DNA of 64,000 nucleotides from an uncultured Draconibacterium sp. GTDB taxonomy: Bacteria; Bacteroidota; Bacteroidia; Bacteroidales; Prolixibacteraceae. Position numbers and translations under genes: made by a program. The stretch's first letter is position 1. Each line of letters starts with the position of its first letter. The DNA lies in the NCBI RefSeq assembly GCF_913063105.1, contig NZ_CAJXYQ010000008.1, positions 1 to 64,000 on the forward strand. Reading direction: 5' to 3'. Shown piece by piece: positions 9,925-18,745 of this stretch. Below the pieces are notes generated by a model. The model was given only the letters and a program-made list of their open reading frames with translations, made no database searches and was not told the origin of the DNA.

Positions 9925-10034
9925 TTTATGTAACATATCCCCTGTATTCTTGTTACATTTTATTTGCCATATGGTAACATTTACCCTGCCTTTGTGTAAC
10001 GCAAATTTTAACAGTTGTTAACGAACTAAACTAT
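9925..10034 (+). promoter_or_regulatory. 22-bp-phased direct repeats, probable HTCS 1 operator
   Basis: Between HTCS 1 and susC 1 a heptamer recurs at exactly 22-base intervals: GTAACAT at 9930, GTTACAT at 9952, GTAACAT at 9974, GTAACGC at 9996 and, weaker, TTAACGA at 10018. Flanking bases are partly kept in phase: CCCTG at 9940 and 9984, TTTGCC at 9963 and CCTGCC at 9985. A period of two helical turns puts all sites on one DNA face, as expected for AraC-type output domains of a dimeric HTCS. The last unit ends 7 bases before a TAnnTTTG promoter box. Regulator assignment is inference from position. Confidence 0.6.
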
Positions 10035-10039
10035 TTTTG
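10032..10039 (+). promoter_or_regulatory. Bacteroidota -7 box upstream of susC 1
   Basis: TATTTTTG fits the Bacteroidota -7 consensus TAnnTTTG. No TTG lies at the normal 19-20-base spacing upstream; that place is taken by the last repeat of the 22-bp array. This is what an activator-dependent promoter would look like. Transcription would start near 10046 and include the 31-residue ORF at 10063. Confidence 0.45.
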
Positions 10040-10062
10040 ATTCGAACAAAAAAACCGGACTT

Positions 10063-10158
10063 ATGAATAGTTCTAAAAAACGATTACTGGTATCGATCTT
10101 AGCCAGTGCTGCAATTCTTGCCGGCCTTATCCTTGTGCTAATTTACATTTTATTATAA
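10063..10158 (+). CDS. 31-residue membrane peptide upstream of susC
   Basis: ATG at 10063 and TAA at 10156-10158 give a 31-residue peptide: a short polar, basic start (MNSSKKR) followed by one continuous hydrophobic helix of about 22 residues (LLVSILASAAILAGLILVLI and on) up to the C-terminus. It lies 24 bases before susC 1 and just downstream of the predicted promoter box, so it would be the first gene of the susCD transcript. The composition is that of a single-pass inner-membrane peptide and not of random sequence. Function unknown. Possible roles are a small membrane regulator, a partner of the HTCS or TonB system, or a leader peptide. Not recognised as any named family. Confidence 0.5.
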   Translation: MNSSKKRLLVSILASAAILAGLILVLIYILL

Positions 10159-10182
10159 ATAACTAATTCAAACTTTAATCTT

Positions 10183-13116
10183 ATGAAAATTAAATTTCAT
10201 GTAAAAAGACTAGGTGTCTTGTTAATCGCATTTACGATGGCTTTGAGTAGTTTTGCTCAGAATAAAACTGTCAGCGGTACGGTTAACGGTGATGATGGTG
10301 CTCTATTACCGGGAGTTACTGTGGTGATTAAAGGAACAACGCAAGGAACAGTTACGGATGTTTCGGGTGTATACTCCTTACCAAATGTGCCTGAAGATGC
10401 TGTTTTGCAATTTTCTTTTGTGGGACTCGAAACACAGGAACTTCCTGTTGCCGGTCTTACAACCATCGATGTAACCATGATTGCCTCTGATATTGGCTTA
10501 GACGAGGTTGTTGTTGTGGGGTATGGTACTCAAAAGAAAAGCGACATTACGGGTTCTGTTGTTTCGGTAAATACCGATATTATTGAAACGCGACCTCGCG
10601 TAAGTGTTGAACAAATGTTGCAAGGAGCAGCTGCCGGTTTAAACATTAGGGTTAATTCATCAAATGCCGAAGGTTCATCAAACTCAATGCTTATTCGTGG
10701 TCAGAATTCTATTTCTGCATCGAACGACCCATTGATTATTATGGACGGTATTCCATTTGGAGGTAATCTTTCGGAGGTTAATCCGAAAGATATTCAATCC
10801 ATTGAAATTCTAAAAGATGCTTCGTCAACAGCTATTTATGGTTCGCGAGGTGCCAACGGTGTTATTCTTATTACTTCGAAAAGAGGAAAAAGCGGAGACC
10901 TGCGTGTGAACTATGAAGGTACTTATGCTTTCGACCAAGTGGTTAACGTACCCGATTTAATGGATGGCGCAACTTTTTACGAAACAAAAGTGGAAAGAGG
11001 ATTAAGCACGTCTGCAATTGAAGATGAAGGTTACGATAGTGGCAGGAGCACCGACTGGGTTGATTTAGCAACACAAACCGGACAAACGCAACAGCATAAT
11101 CTTTCTTTCTCCGGAGGTTCGGAAAAAACCAACTTCTATATTTCAATGGCTTATTTAGATGCCGAAGGTATTGCAGTTGGCGATGATTTTAAACGTGCTA
11201 CTTTCCGAATTAACCTTGACCATAAACTATTGCCCTGGATTACCTTTACAACCAATACACAATATGGTTATTACGACAGAAGTGGAACTGATGCCGACTT
11301 CTCGGATGCTTTCGATATGAATCCTCTGGGGATTCCTTACAATGAAGATGGTTCAATTCGTATGGAAACCTGGGAAGATGGTGTTTATGCAGAAAATCCA
11401 CTTTTGTCAATTTTATACGATAATAGCAATAAAACACGCCGTTTTACTTCTAATAACAGTGTTTTAATCGATTTTCCATTTGTAAAAGGTTTAAGCTATA
11501 AATTAAATACAGGTTACGATTATCGTTCAACTTTAAATCAAACCTATCGTGGCCGAAATACTTTAAGCGGTTTACGTGTAAACGGTAGCCTCGATTCAAA
11601 CAATACTTACGAAGAAGATTGGATTATTGAGAATATTGTTAGCTATAAAAAGGAATTCGATAAACATTCTATTTTCTTAACAGGATTGTACAGTGCGCAA
11701 AGCGAATGGCGTGAAACTCACAATGTAAGTGCGGAGGGATTCCCGAATGATGTTATGACTTATTACCAGGCCGATAAAGCAGCTTTAATTGAGCCTAGCG
11801 ATTCGTACCGAAAAGTAACGCATATCTCGCAAATGGCCCGTGCTAATTACGCTTACGATTCACGTTATTTGTTTACGGCAACTGTTCGTCGCGATGGTTA
11901 TTCTGCTTTTGGCGTAGATGATAAATTTGGTGTATTTCCATCGGTTGCAGTAGGATGGAACATTGCCAACGAGAGCTTTATGGAAGATATAGAAAGGGTT
12001 GATGCTTTAAAGTTACGCCTTTCGTATGGTGTTAATGGTAACGAAGCGGTTTCGGCTTATTCAACACTACCAACTTTATCTTCTGAAGATTATGTTGATG
12101 CTGATGATGGAACACTTTACGGATTTTATCCAAGCCGATTGGGCGACCCATCTTTGGGTTGGGAAACCACAACTTCATTCAACGTGGGGCTTGACTTTGG
12201 TTTGTTCAATAATCGTTTAAGAGGTTTGGTTGATATGTACTGGTCGAACACTACCGATTTGTTATTGAGCAAATCTATTTCGAATGTAAATGGAACAGGC
12301 TCAATCACACAGAATATTGGTGAAACAAAAAATAACGGTATCGAATTCCAGGTATCTTCAGTAAACGTTCATAATTCGAACTTTAAGTGGACAACCGATT
12401 TTAATATTTCGCATTATGATTCGGAAATCGTACACGTTGGTTTAACCGACGATGATGGAAATTACATTGATGACATTGACAGCCGCTGGTTTATTGGCGA
12501 ACCTGTTAGCGTAAACTACCACTATGTTTTCGATGGAATTTACCAGGAAGATATGGACGGTACACCACAGGGAGATGTTACCGCTGGTGATATTCGCTAC
12601 CTTGATGCTTCGGAAGATGGTGTAATTTCAACCGACGATAAACAAATAATTGGTCGTAGAATTCCTGATTTTGTTGCAGGAATGACTAATACATTCAAAT
12701 ACAAGAACTTTACGTTTAGTTTCTTTTTGAATACAGTAGTAGGTATAACTAAATCGAACGAATTGTTGTATACTAATGATAATGATTTGCGATTAAATCG
12801 TTACAATGTTGATTTCTGGACACCGGAAAACATGAGCAACGAATACCCAAGAAACGACAGACATGCCAGCGTAAATAAATTTAGTATGCCATTTTACCGG
12901 AAAGCCGATTTCTTGCGTTTGCAGGATATTTCTTTAAGCTACCAGCTGCCGGAAAAAACAGTTAATAAGCTTAAACTAAATAATATTGAAGTATTTGGGA
13001 ATATTAAAAACCTTGCAACCTGGACTGATTGGGTAGGTTTAGACCCTGAGTTTAGCGACCAGACTGCTGTTCCACAAACAACTACTTATTTATTTGGTGT
13101 TAGAGTTGGTTTATAA
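10183..13116 (+). CDS. SusC-like TonB-dependent outer-membrane transporter 1
   Basis: 977 residues, normal SusC length. Signal peptide about 1-25 (ending SSFAQ), a CarboxypepD_reg-like domain about 28-105, then the TonB-box region D107EVVVVGYGTQKK, a plug with LKDASSTAIYGSRGANGVILITSK and a C-terminal beta-barrel ending in TTTYLFGVRVGL. It imports oligosaccharides across the outer membrane together with the SusD protein encoded 18 bases downstream. The operator-like array and HTCS 1 lie directly upstream. Substrate not determined: the alginate operon lies on one side and the sulfatase-rich enzyme set on the other. Confidence 0.95.
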   Translation: MKIKFHVKRLGVLLIAFTMALSSFAQNKTVSGTVNGDDGALLPGVTVVIKGTTQGTVTDVSGVYSLPNVPEDAVLQFSFVGLETQELPVAGLTTIDVTMIASDIGLDEVVVVGYGTQKKSDITGSVVSVNTDIIETRPRVSVEQMLQGAAAGLNIRVNSSNAEGSSNSMLIRGQNSISASNDPLIIMDGIPFGGNLSEVNPKDIQSIEILKDASSTAIYGSRGANGVILITSKRGKSGDLRVNYEGTYAFDQVVNVPDLMDGATFYETKVERGLSTSAIEDEGYDSGRSTDWVDLATQTGQTQQHNLSFSGGSEKTNFYISMAYLDAEGIAVGDDFKRATFRINLDHKLLPWITFTTNTQYGYYDRSGTDADFSDAFDMNPLGIPYNEDGSIRMETWEDGVYAENPLLSILYDNSNKTRRFTSNNSVLIDFPFVKGLSYKLNTGYDYRSTLNQTYRGRNTLSGLRVNGSLDSNNTYEEDWIIENIVSYKKEFDKHSIFLTGLYSAQSEWRETHNVSAEGFPNDVMTYYQADKAALIEPSDSYRKVTHISQMARANYAYDSRYLFTATVRRDGYSAFGVDDKFGVFPSVAVGWNIANESFMEDIERVDALKLRLSYGVNGNEAVSAYSTLPTLSSEDYVDADDGTLYGFYPSRLGDPSLGWETTTSFNVGLDFGLFNNRLRGLVDMYWSNTTDLLLSKSISNVNGTGSITQNIGETKNNGIEFQVSSVNVHNSNFKWTTDFNISHYDSEIVHVGLTDDDGNYIDDIDSRWFIGEPVSVNYHYVFDGIYQEDMDGTPQGDVTAGDIRYLDASEDGVISTDDKQIIGRRIPDFVAGMTNTFKYKNFTFSFFLNTVVGITKSNELLYTNDNDLRLNRYNVDFWTPENMSNEYPRNDRHASVNKFSMPFYRKADFLRLQDISLSYQLPEKTVNKLKLNNIEVFGNIKNLATWTDWVGLDPEFSDQTAVPQTTTYLFGVRVGL

Positions 13117-13134
13117 TCTTAAAAATTTATTACG

Positions 13135-14769
13135 ATGAAGAAATTACTAATATTATTAACGATATGTTCCACTTTCATCATTTACTCGTGTAATGAAGAT
13201 GAATTTTTAAAAGAGGAACCAAAAGACGATATTTTTGCTGAAAACCTATATGTTGATTACGATGGTTTTGTAAATGGGTTAAATGCCATTTACAGTATAA
13301 TTCGACAGGAAAGACAATCGCAAAGTAACACAACACGCGCATCATTATGGCAAATGGGAACTGATAACTGCTTTATTAACAATGGAGCCGCTCAAATCGA
13401 TCCATTTAATGATTACAATAACCTGCATTCCGAAAATTCAATGGTTGAAGCTAATTTTAACTGGTGTTATCGTATTATTAATTCGGCAAACATGGTAATT
13501 AACCGTGCCGAGAACTACGATGTAGATTGGTTGGGGGGCAGCGAGTCTCAAGATTTAATCAATCAACAGAAAGTAATTGGTCAGGCCCGATTGATGCGTG
13601 CGTGGGCATATCGTCATTTAAAATATGGCTGGGGCTCAGTTCCTTTAAGTTTGGATGAAATAACGGGAACAACCTATAGAAATGACTGGGAACGTGCACC
13701 TGTTGAACAAATTAATGCTCAAATGGAAACTGACCTTACCATTGCCCGCGATAACCTTGATATGATTGAAGAAACAGGTTGGGTAAACAGTGCAGTTGCC
13801 AGTACAATGTTGGCAGAACTTTACCTTGAAATGGGAGAAGATGCAAAAGCCGAGACCGAGGCCTTACGAGTTATAAACGATGGTACTTATGAATTAATGA
13901 CCGACCGTTTTGGCGTAAATGAAAAAGAACCGGGTAACGCATTTTCTGATATTTTTGATAACGCACGTCCCGAAGATGGTAACAAGGAAGTTTTATGGGT
14001 AATGAACAATGCTTACATGGATGTGGTGGGTAATGCCTACGTTTATATGAAGAATGCCTGGATTACCTACTATGCCAAGGATAAGGTTTTGAAAAAGAAG
14101 AATTTGGATATTCTTTATACCTACAACGGTGGTAAAGGTGCCGGTCGTATTTCTGTTACCGATGCAGCTTTTAACTGGTACGAAGAAACCGACGACAGGT
14201 ATTCGCAGTACTGTGTGAAGAAATTCTTCATTTATCCGGTTGACGATGCCGCATCTGCGTTTGATACAATTCGATATGTAAATATGGATTACGATGAGCC
14301 GGATGACCTGGAAGACCACTATTTATGGCCATATGTATTGAAGTGGGAATACAACGACCCTTATATTTTGGATAATGCTTCTCGTGCAGGACAATACGAC
14401 GACCAAATGTTTATGCGTTTGGCAGAAACCTATTTATTGGCTGCCGAAGCTCTTATGAATCAGGGAAAAAACGACGAGGCAGCCATGTATTTAAATGCTG
14501 TACGTACTCGTTCAAATGCATCAGAAATTACTGCTGCCGATGTTACATTAGATTTTATACTGGATGAACGCTCGCGCGAGTTGGTAACGGAAGAATATCG
14601 TAAACATACCTTGGTACGAACAGGAACATTCTACGATAGGACGGTTATGTACAATCCTCGTTTAGATGAGTCGAAAGTAAATCCATTTAACGAGTACTTC
14701 CCAATTCCTCAGGGAATTATTGATTCGAATACTGGTGCCGTAATGGAGCAAAACCCGGGTTACAATTAA
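13135..14769 (+). CDS. SusD-like surface glycan-binding lipoprotein 1
   Basis: 544 residues. Lipoprotein signal peptide ending FIIYSC, followed directly by acidic NEDEF, which is the type of sequence linked with surface export in Bacteroidota. TPR-rich SusD fold with typical segments LMRAWAYRHLKYGWGSVPL, MRLAETYLLAAEALMNQGK and LDERSRELVTEEYRKHTLVR, ending in NPGYN. It forms the lid of the SusC porin encoded just upstream. A conserved short element and a strong terminator follow at 14781-14825. Confidence 0.95.
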   Translation: MKKLLILLTICSTFIIYSCNEDEFLKEEPKDDIFAENLYVDYDGFVNGLNAIYSIIRQERQSQSNTTRASLWQMGTDNCFINNGAAQIDPFNDYNNLHSENSMVEANFNWCYRIINSANMVINRAENYDVDWLGGSESQDLINQQKVIGQARLMRAWAYRHLKYGWGSVPLSLDEITGTTYRNDWERAPVEQINAQMETDLTIARDNLDMIEETGWVNSAVASTMLAELYLEMGEDAKAETEALRVINDGTYELMTDRFGVNEKEPGNAFSDIFDNARPEDGNKEVLWVMNNAYMDVVGNAYVYMKNAWITYYAKDKVLKKKNLDILYTYNGGKGAGRISVTDAAFNWYEETDDRYSQYCVKKFFIYPVDDAASAFDTIRYVNMDYDEPDDLEDHYLWPYVLKWEYNDPYILDNASRAGQYDDQMFMRLAETYLLAAEALMNQGKNDEAAMYLNAVRTRSNASEITAADVTLDFILDERSRELVTEEYRKHTLVRTGTFYDRTVMYNPRLDESKVNPFNEYFPIPQGIIDSNTGAVMEQNPGYN

Positions 14770-14780
14770 TATAGTTTGAT

Positions 14781-14790
14781 TAGTTTAGTT
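14781..14790 (+). repeat. Post-susD element TAGTTTAGTT (copy 1)
   Basis: TAGTTTAGTT, 11 bases after the susD 1 stop and 5 bases before a palindromic terminator. The same core, extended to ATAGGTTTAGTTTAGTT, is found after the other two susD genes at 50626-50642 and 63290-63306, each also just before a hairpin. The role is unknown. Confidence 0.45.
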
Positions 14791-14795
14791 ATTCA

Positions 14796-14825
14796 GTAAG
14801 GGATTTCAATATTGAAATCCCTTAC
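14796..14825 (+). terminator. Palindromic terminator after susD 1
   Basis: A perfect 30-nt palindrome beginning GTAAGGGATTTCAAT and reading back exactly, followed by TTTCTCC. The hairpin has 13 pairs with a 4-nt loop. It lies between susD 1 and the first sulfatase, so it would separate high susCD expression from lower expression of the downstream enzymes. Confidence 0.7.
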
Positions 14826-14856
14826 TTTCTCCTAAATCATTGAAAAACGGTATAAA

Positions 14857-16254
14857 ATGCACAAAACAAAAATACTACTGCTGTTCTTTACGCTTTCAAT
14901 TGGCGTATCTGGTTTTGTAAAGGCCCAAAAAACAAACGTTATTATGCTTATGGCCGACGACCTTGGCTGGGGTGACGTGGGCTTTAATGGGAACGAAAAG
15001 ATTATCACTCCACACCTTGATAAAATGGCCGAAGCCGGTATGAAATTTACCAATTTTTATGCGGCAGCACCACTTTGTTCGCCAACACGTGCCAGTTGTT
15101 TAACCGGACGTGCACCGTTTCGTCAGGGAATTTTTGCAGCCCACACCGGGGCCATGCGTAACGCCGAAACTACCATTGCCGAAGTGTTGAAAAAGAAGGG
15201 ATATGCAACCGGATTTTTCGGAAAATGGCATTTGGGCTGGGTGGAAGCCGACAAGGTAGAAAGCCGCGGACATTATTCTCCACCATGGCATCATGGTTTT
15301 GAAGAGGTATTTGCTACAAAAAGTGCTGTTCCAACCTGGGATCCAACAATTTATCCCGATAACTGGAGCGGTTTTGGAAGAGGGGAAAACGGAAAATGGG
15401 GAGGATCGATTTATGTGCACAATGGCGTACCCGAAACTGAAAACCTAAGTGGCGACGATAGCCGGATAATTATGGACAGGGCAATCCCGTTTATCGAAAA
15501 ATCAATCAATGAAGAAAAACCGTTTCTGGCTACTATTTGGTTTCACACACCGCACGAACCGGTTGTGGCTGGGCCCGAATACCTGGCCAAATACCCCGGT
15601 TTGCCGGAAGAACAAAAACATTTATACGGCTGTATTACTGCCATGGACGAACAAATCGGCCGTTTAAAAGCATTTCTGAAAGAAAAAGGTGTAGCTGAAA
15701 ATACCATCCTGCTTTTTTGTTCCGATAATGGCCCTGCCGACCCACAGGCAAAAGCCGGAATTGCTTCAGCTGGTCCGTTCCGCGGACACAAACATCAAAT
15801 GTGGGAAGGTGGTTTACGCGTTCCTTCGGTAATTGAGTGGCCCGGTAATATTGAAGCCGGACAAACAAGTGATTTTACAGCTTGCACCAGCGACTATTTT
15901 CCAACCATTCTTGAAATGCTGAACATACCGGTACCCGATAAAGTTCCTCTCGATGGAATTAGCATTTTGCCTGTTTTAAGAGGAAAAGAAATAGAACGTA
16001 CAATTCCTTTTGCTGCTGGTTTTCTCCGTCATTACAGAGATATAGAAACTTATGCATTTATTGATGGGCAGTATAAAATTTGTATACCCGACAAAGGCGA
16101 TGAGATGATGCTTTTTGACCTGGAAGACGACCCGGAAGAGTCGAATGATTTGGCTCAGGAAAAACCGGAACTTTTTGAAAAGCTAAAAGCCGGACTGGAA
16201 AAAGTAAAAGCCTCCTGGACACTCAGCCGCGAAGGATATGATTACCAGTGGTAA
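14857..16254 (+). CDS. Exported sulfatase (S1 family)
   Basis: 465 residues. Signal peptide about 1-23 (VSGFVKAQK). N-terminal metal site MADDLGWGDVGFNG and the formylglycine signature C74-S-P-T-R-A-S-C-L-T-G are intact. Further S1 features are GKWHLGW (about residue 125), a FCSDNGP region and WEGGLRVPSVIEWPG. The Cys must be converted to formylglycine by an anaerobic or FGE-type maturase encoded elsewhere. Role: removal of sulfate esters from algal polysaccharide in the periplasm. It is the first enzyme after the susD 1 terminator. Subfamily and linkage specificity cannot be read from the sequence. Confidence 0.9.
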   Translation: MHKTKILLLFFTLSIGVSGFVKAQKTNVIMLMADDLGWGDVGFNGNEKIITPHLDKMAEAGMKFTNFYAAAPLCSPTRASCLTGRAPFRQGIFAAHTGAMRNAETTIAEVLKKKGYATGFFGKWHLGWVEADKVESRGHYSPPWHHGFEEVFATKSAVPTWDPTIYPDNWSGFGRGENGKWGGSIYVHNGVPETENLSGDDSRIIMDRAIPFIEKSINEEKPFLATIWFHTPHEPVVAGPEYLAKYPGLPEEQKHLYGCITAMDEQIGRLKAFLKEKGVAENTILLFCSDNGPADPQAKAGIASAGPFRGHKHQMWEGGLRVPSVIEWPGNIEAGQTSDFTACTSDYFPTILEMLNIPVPDKVPLDGISILPVLRGKEIERTIPFAAGFLRHYRDIETYAFIDGQYKICIPDKGDEMMLFDLEDDPEESNDLAQEKPELFEKLKAGLEKVKASWTLSREGYDYQW

Positions 16255-16275
16255 GCCTATTCTTTTCGTCAAAAG

Positions 16276-16318
16276 AAATCCTGAAAGGATTTAAATAACC
16301 CCGGGTTTCAACCCGGGG
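16276..16318. repeat. Double-hairpin intergenic element
   Basis: Two adjacent hairpins: AAATCC TGAAA GGATTT (16276-16292) and a 9-pair GC-rich stem CCCCGGGTT/AACCCGGGG (16299-16318). No U-tract follows, so it is not a classical terminator. It resembles small palindromic intergenic repeats I associate with Bacteroidota genomes, and it could protect the sulfatase mRNA end. Its copy number elsewhere in the genome is unknown. Confidence 0.4.
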
Positions 16319-16337
16319 ACTAAAAGCACCGAAATAA

Positions 16338-16389
16338 TGCGGTTCATTCAATAGAATAACATTGAAATATAAAAGTTTCATGAACCGCA
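16338..16389. repeat. Inverted repeat before the GH50-like gene
   Basis: TGCGGTTCAT (16338-16347) is repeated inverted as ATGAACCGCA (16380-16389), with 32 bases between. The right arm covers an in-frame ATG at 16380 that is upstream of the preferred start (16419). It could fold in RNA around the leader, or be a binding site. Confidence 0.3.
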
Positions 16390-16418
16390 AAAAAATGAAC
16401 CTCATTAAAATCTCAGTA

Positions 16419-17849
16419 ATGAAACAGATATTTTCGCTAGTTATAATTTCTTTAATAATTATTTCCTGCTCATCTCCCTCAAAAAAACAAGCAGAAGCTC
16501 CTGAGCAACAATACCTAATGGTAGACGCCAAAACCCGTGTTTACCACGATGACGGCACGCGAACATACCGCCCGTATAAACCCTTTAAAACCCGTACGAT
16601 AGAAATTCTGGCAGGTTATGAAACTCCTGAAAAGGTACCTGTTCTAAATCAATACGGCGGAAATACTGACTTTAAAGAAGAAGCAACCGGATTTTTTCAC
16701 GTTAAAAAAATTGGCGACCGCTGGTGGGGAATCGATCCGGAAGGCAACCGGTATATAAACATTGCTTTAAACAGTTTAAATGCCAAAGGCTCGAAAGGAA
16801 TGAACCAGGCCCTGAAAGAAAAGTTCGGCTCAAAAGAAAACTGGATGAAAGAAACCATTGCTTTATTGCAGGTGTATGGTTTCAATTGTGCCGGCTCCTG
16901 GTCAGATCATGAGGCTATTATTGAGTACAATAAAACAGCTGAACAACCCATGGCTTACACCATAAACTGGAATTTTATGAGCAGCTATGGCCGAAAACGC
17001 GGAGGAACCTACCAGCAGGCCGGGCATACTGGCTACCCCAACGATGCCATTTTTGTGTTCGATCCCGAGTTTGAGACCTTTTGCGATGAACATGCCAGGC
17101 AATTGCTGGAGTACAAAAACGACCCTAATCTTTTTGGCCATTTTTCTGATAACGAAATGCCGTTTAAGTTCAAAGCCATCGATAATTATTTAGCCCTGCC
17201 CGAAAACGAAGCAGGAAGAATAGCAGCTGAAAACTGGTTAAAAGAAAAAGGTATAACAAAAGCTGAAATTACCGATGAACATCGCGAGGAATTTATGGCT
17301 CTGGTTGGCGAAATGTATTTTTCCATCGTATCAAAAGCCATAAAAAAATACGATCCGAACCACATGTACATAGGGGCACGATTTTATGCCGACGAAAAAC
17401 ATCACGAACAATTTATGCGCGCTGTTGGTCAACACCTCGATATTGTTTCAAATAATTATTATAACCACTGGACTCCCGATTCGGCACATGTGCAGGAGTG
17501 GACTGAATGGACCGGTCGTCCGTTTATTGTTACCGAATATTATACCAAAGGCGAAGACTCGGGGATGGGTAATATCAGTGGAGCCGGATGGATTGTACGC
17601 ACACAGGAAGACCGCGGTTTGTTTTATCAGAATTACAACCTGGCCTTGCTCGAATCGAAAAACTGCGTGGGCTGGCATTATTTTAAATACATCGATAACG
17701 ACCCCAATCAAAAAGGAGTCGACCCATCGAATGTAGATGCCAACAAGGGAATTGTAAGCAACCGCTACGTGCCGTGGACTCCAATGTTGGATAAAATGAA
17801 GGAATTAAATACGCAGGTGTATAACATTGTGGAACATTTCGACAAATAA
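16419..17849 (+). CDS. GH50/agarase-like glycoside hydrolase, lipoprotein
   Basis: 476 residues from the ATG at 16419, chosen because MKQIFSLVIISLIIISCSS is a complete lipoprotein signal; in-frame ATGs at 16380 and 16395 would add 13 or 8 residues. The stretch FFHVKKIGDRWWGIDPEGNR is characteristic of GH50/beta-agarase-like proteins of clan GH-A. Likely acid/base is E246 in DNE-MPF and nucleophile E373 in VTE-YYTKG. GH50 members cut beta-galactosidic bonds in agar-type galactans, but related proteins of unknown specificity are common, so agarase activity is only a suggestion. The gene starts the stretch GH50-like, SASA esterase and second GH-A enzyme. Confidence 0.65.
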   Translation: MKQIFSLVIISLIIISCSSPSKKQAEAPEQQYLMVDAKTRVYHDDGTRTYRPYKPFKTRTIEILAGYETPEKVPVLNQYGGNTDFKEEATGFFHVKKIGDRWWGIDPEGNRYINIALNSLNAKGSKGMNQALKEKFGSKENWMKETIALLQVYGFNCAGSWSDHEAIIEYNKTAEQPMAYTINWNFMSSYGRKRGGTYQQAGHTGYPNDAIFVFDPEFETFCDEHARQLLEYKNDPNLFGHFSDNEMPFKFKAIDNYLALPENEAGRIAAENWLKEKGITKAEITDEHREEFMALVGEMYFSIVSKAIKKYDPNHMYIGARFYADEKHHEQFMRAVGQHLDIVSNNYYNHWTPDSAHVQEWTEWTGRPFIVTEYYTKGEDSGMGNISGAGWIVRTQEDRGLFYQNYNLALLESKNCVGWHYFKYIDNDPNQKGVDPSNVDANKGIVSNRYVPWTPMLDKMKELNTQVYNIVEHFDK

Positions 17850-17861
17850 AAATAGAGAGGT

Positions 17862-18662
17862 ATGATTAGCGTTGGAAAAGGACTACTGACCCTGGTAACT
17901 TGCTTGCTTTTTTGGCAATGCAATGCTGTTGTACAAAATGATGGTGACGAGGTAAAGGATGAACAAGCCAGGAATCTGGATATATATCTTTTAATTGGCC
18001 AGTCGAATATGGCTGGCAGGGCCACCATTGAAGGGGCTGATAAGGATACCCTTAAAAACGTATTTCTGTATACGGGAACCGTCGGCTGTGAATGGGAAAA
18101 AGCTGCTAATCCACTCAATAAATATTCTACCATCCGAAAAGATATTTCCATGCAAAGACTTGGGCCGGGATACCACTTTGCAAAAACTATGGTTGAATTA
18201 AACGGAAAAAATTCCATTGGCCTCGTGGTAAACGCCAAAGGGGGTACAAAAATAGAGCTTTGGCAACCCGGGGGCGAGTTTTACAATGAGGCAGTAAAGC
18301 GCACCAAGGCCGCATTGAAATACGGAACTTTAAAAGGAATTCTTTGGCATCAGGGCGAATCCAATAGTTCGAAATACAACGAATATATGCCTAAAATAAT
18401 AGTACTGATTGAGGCTTTACGTAGCGATTTAGCAGTGAAAAACTTACCTTTTGTAGCTGGTCAGTTATCTGGCGACAAAGAAAATCGAGCCGGTTTTAAT
18501 CAGATGATTCTCGACTTACCCAATAAATTACAAGGTTGTGGTGTGGTTTCTTCTGAAGGAACCGGCACTATTGATAGTACACATTTCGATGCCGCAAGTC
18601 AGCAGTTGTTGGGGCAACGCTATGCTCAAAAAATGTTTGAAATTCAGGCAAAACAGAACTAA
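17862..18662 (+). CDS. SASA-family carbohydrate acetylesterase
   Basis: 266 residues. N-terminal signal with WQC at about residue 20, probably a lipoprotein. SGNH-like blocks of the SASA (sialate O-acetylesterase)/CE6 group are clear: IGQS48NMAGR with the nucleophile Ser, GILWHQGESNSSKY in the middle and the DSTHFD catalytic end. The family removes O-acetyl groups from polysaccharides such as xylan or sialic acids. Here it would deacetylate an algal glycan so that lyases or glycosidases can act. It lies 12 bases after the GH50-like gene with GAGAGGT in front of its ATG, so it is translated from the same message. Confidence 0.85.
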   Translation: MISVGKGLLTLVTCLLFWQCNAVVQNDGDEVKDEQARNLDIYLLIGQSNMAGRATIEGADKDTLKNVFLYTGTVGCEWEKAANPLNKYSTIRKDISMQRLGPGYHFAKTMVELNGKNSIGLVVNAKGGTKIELWQPGGEFYNEAVKRTKAALKYGTLKGILWHQGESNSSKYNEYMPKIIVLIEALRSDLAVKNLPFVAGQLSGDKENRAGFNQMILDLPNKLQGCGVVSSEGTGTIDSTHFDAASQQLLGQRYAQKMFEIQAKQN

Positions 18663-18745
18663 GATTAAACCACAATTTATATGTGACGATTCCGCTTAAT
18701 ATTTGTACATGATATAAAAATTTACCAACTGAAACTATACCTAAA

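Noticed and set aside
10015..10017. TTG as -33 element for the susC 1 promoter
   Set aside because: The spacer to TATTTTTG is only 14 bases, too short for the Bacteroidota promoter; an activator-dependent promoter is more likely.
9925..10034. CRISPR-like reading of the 22-bp-spaced repeats
   Set aside because: Repeat units are only 7 bases with partly conserved flanks, no spacer-length diversity and no cas genes; operator sites fit better.
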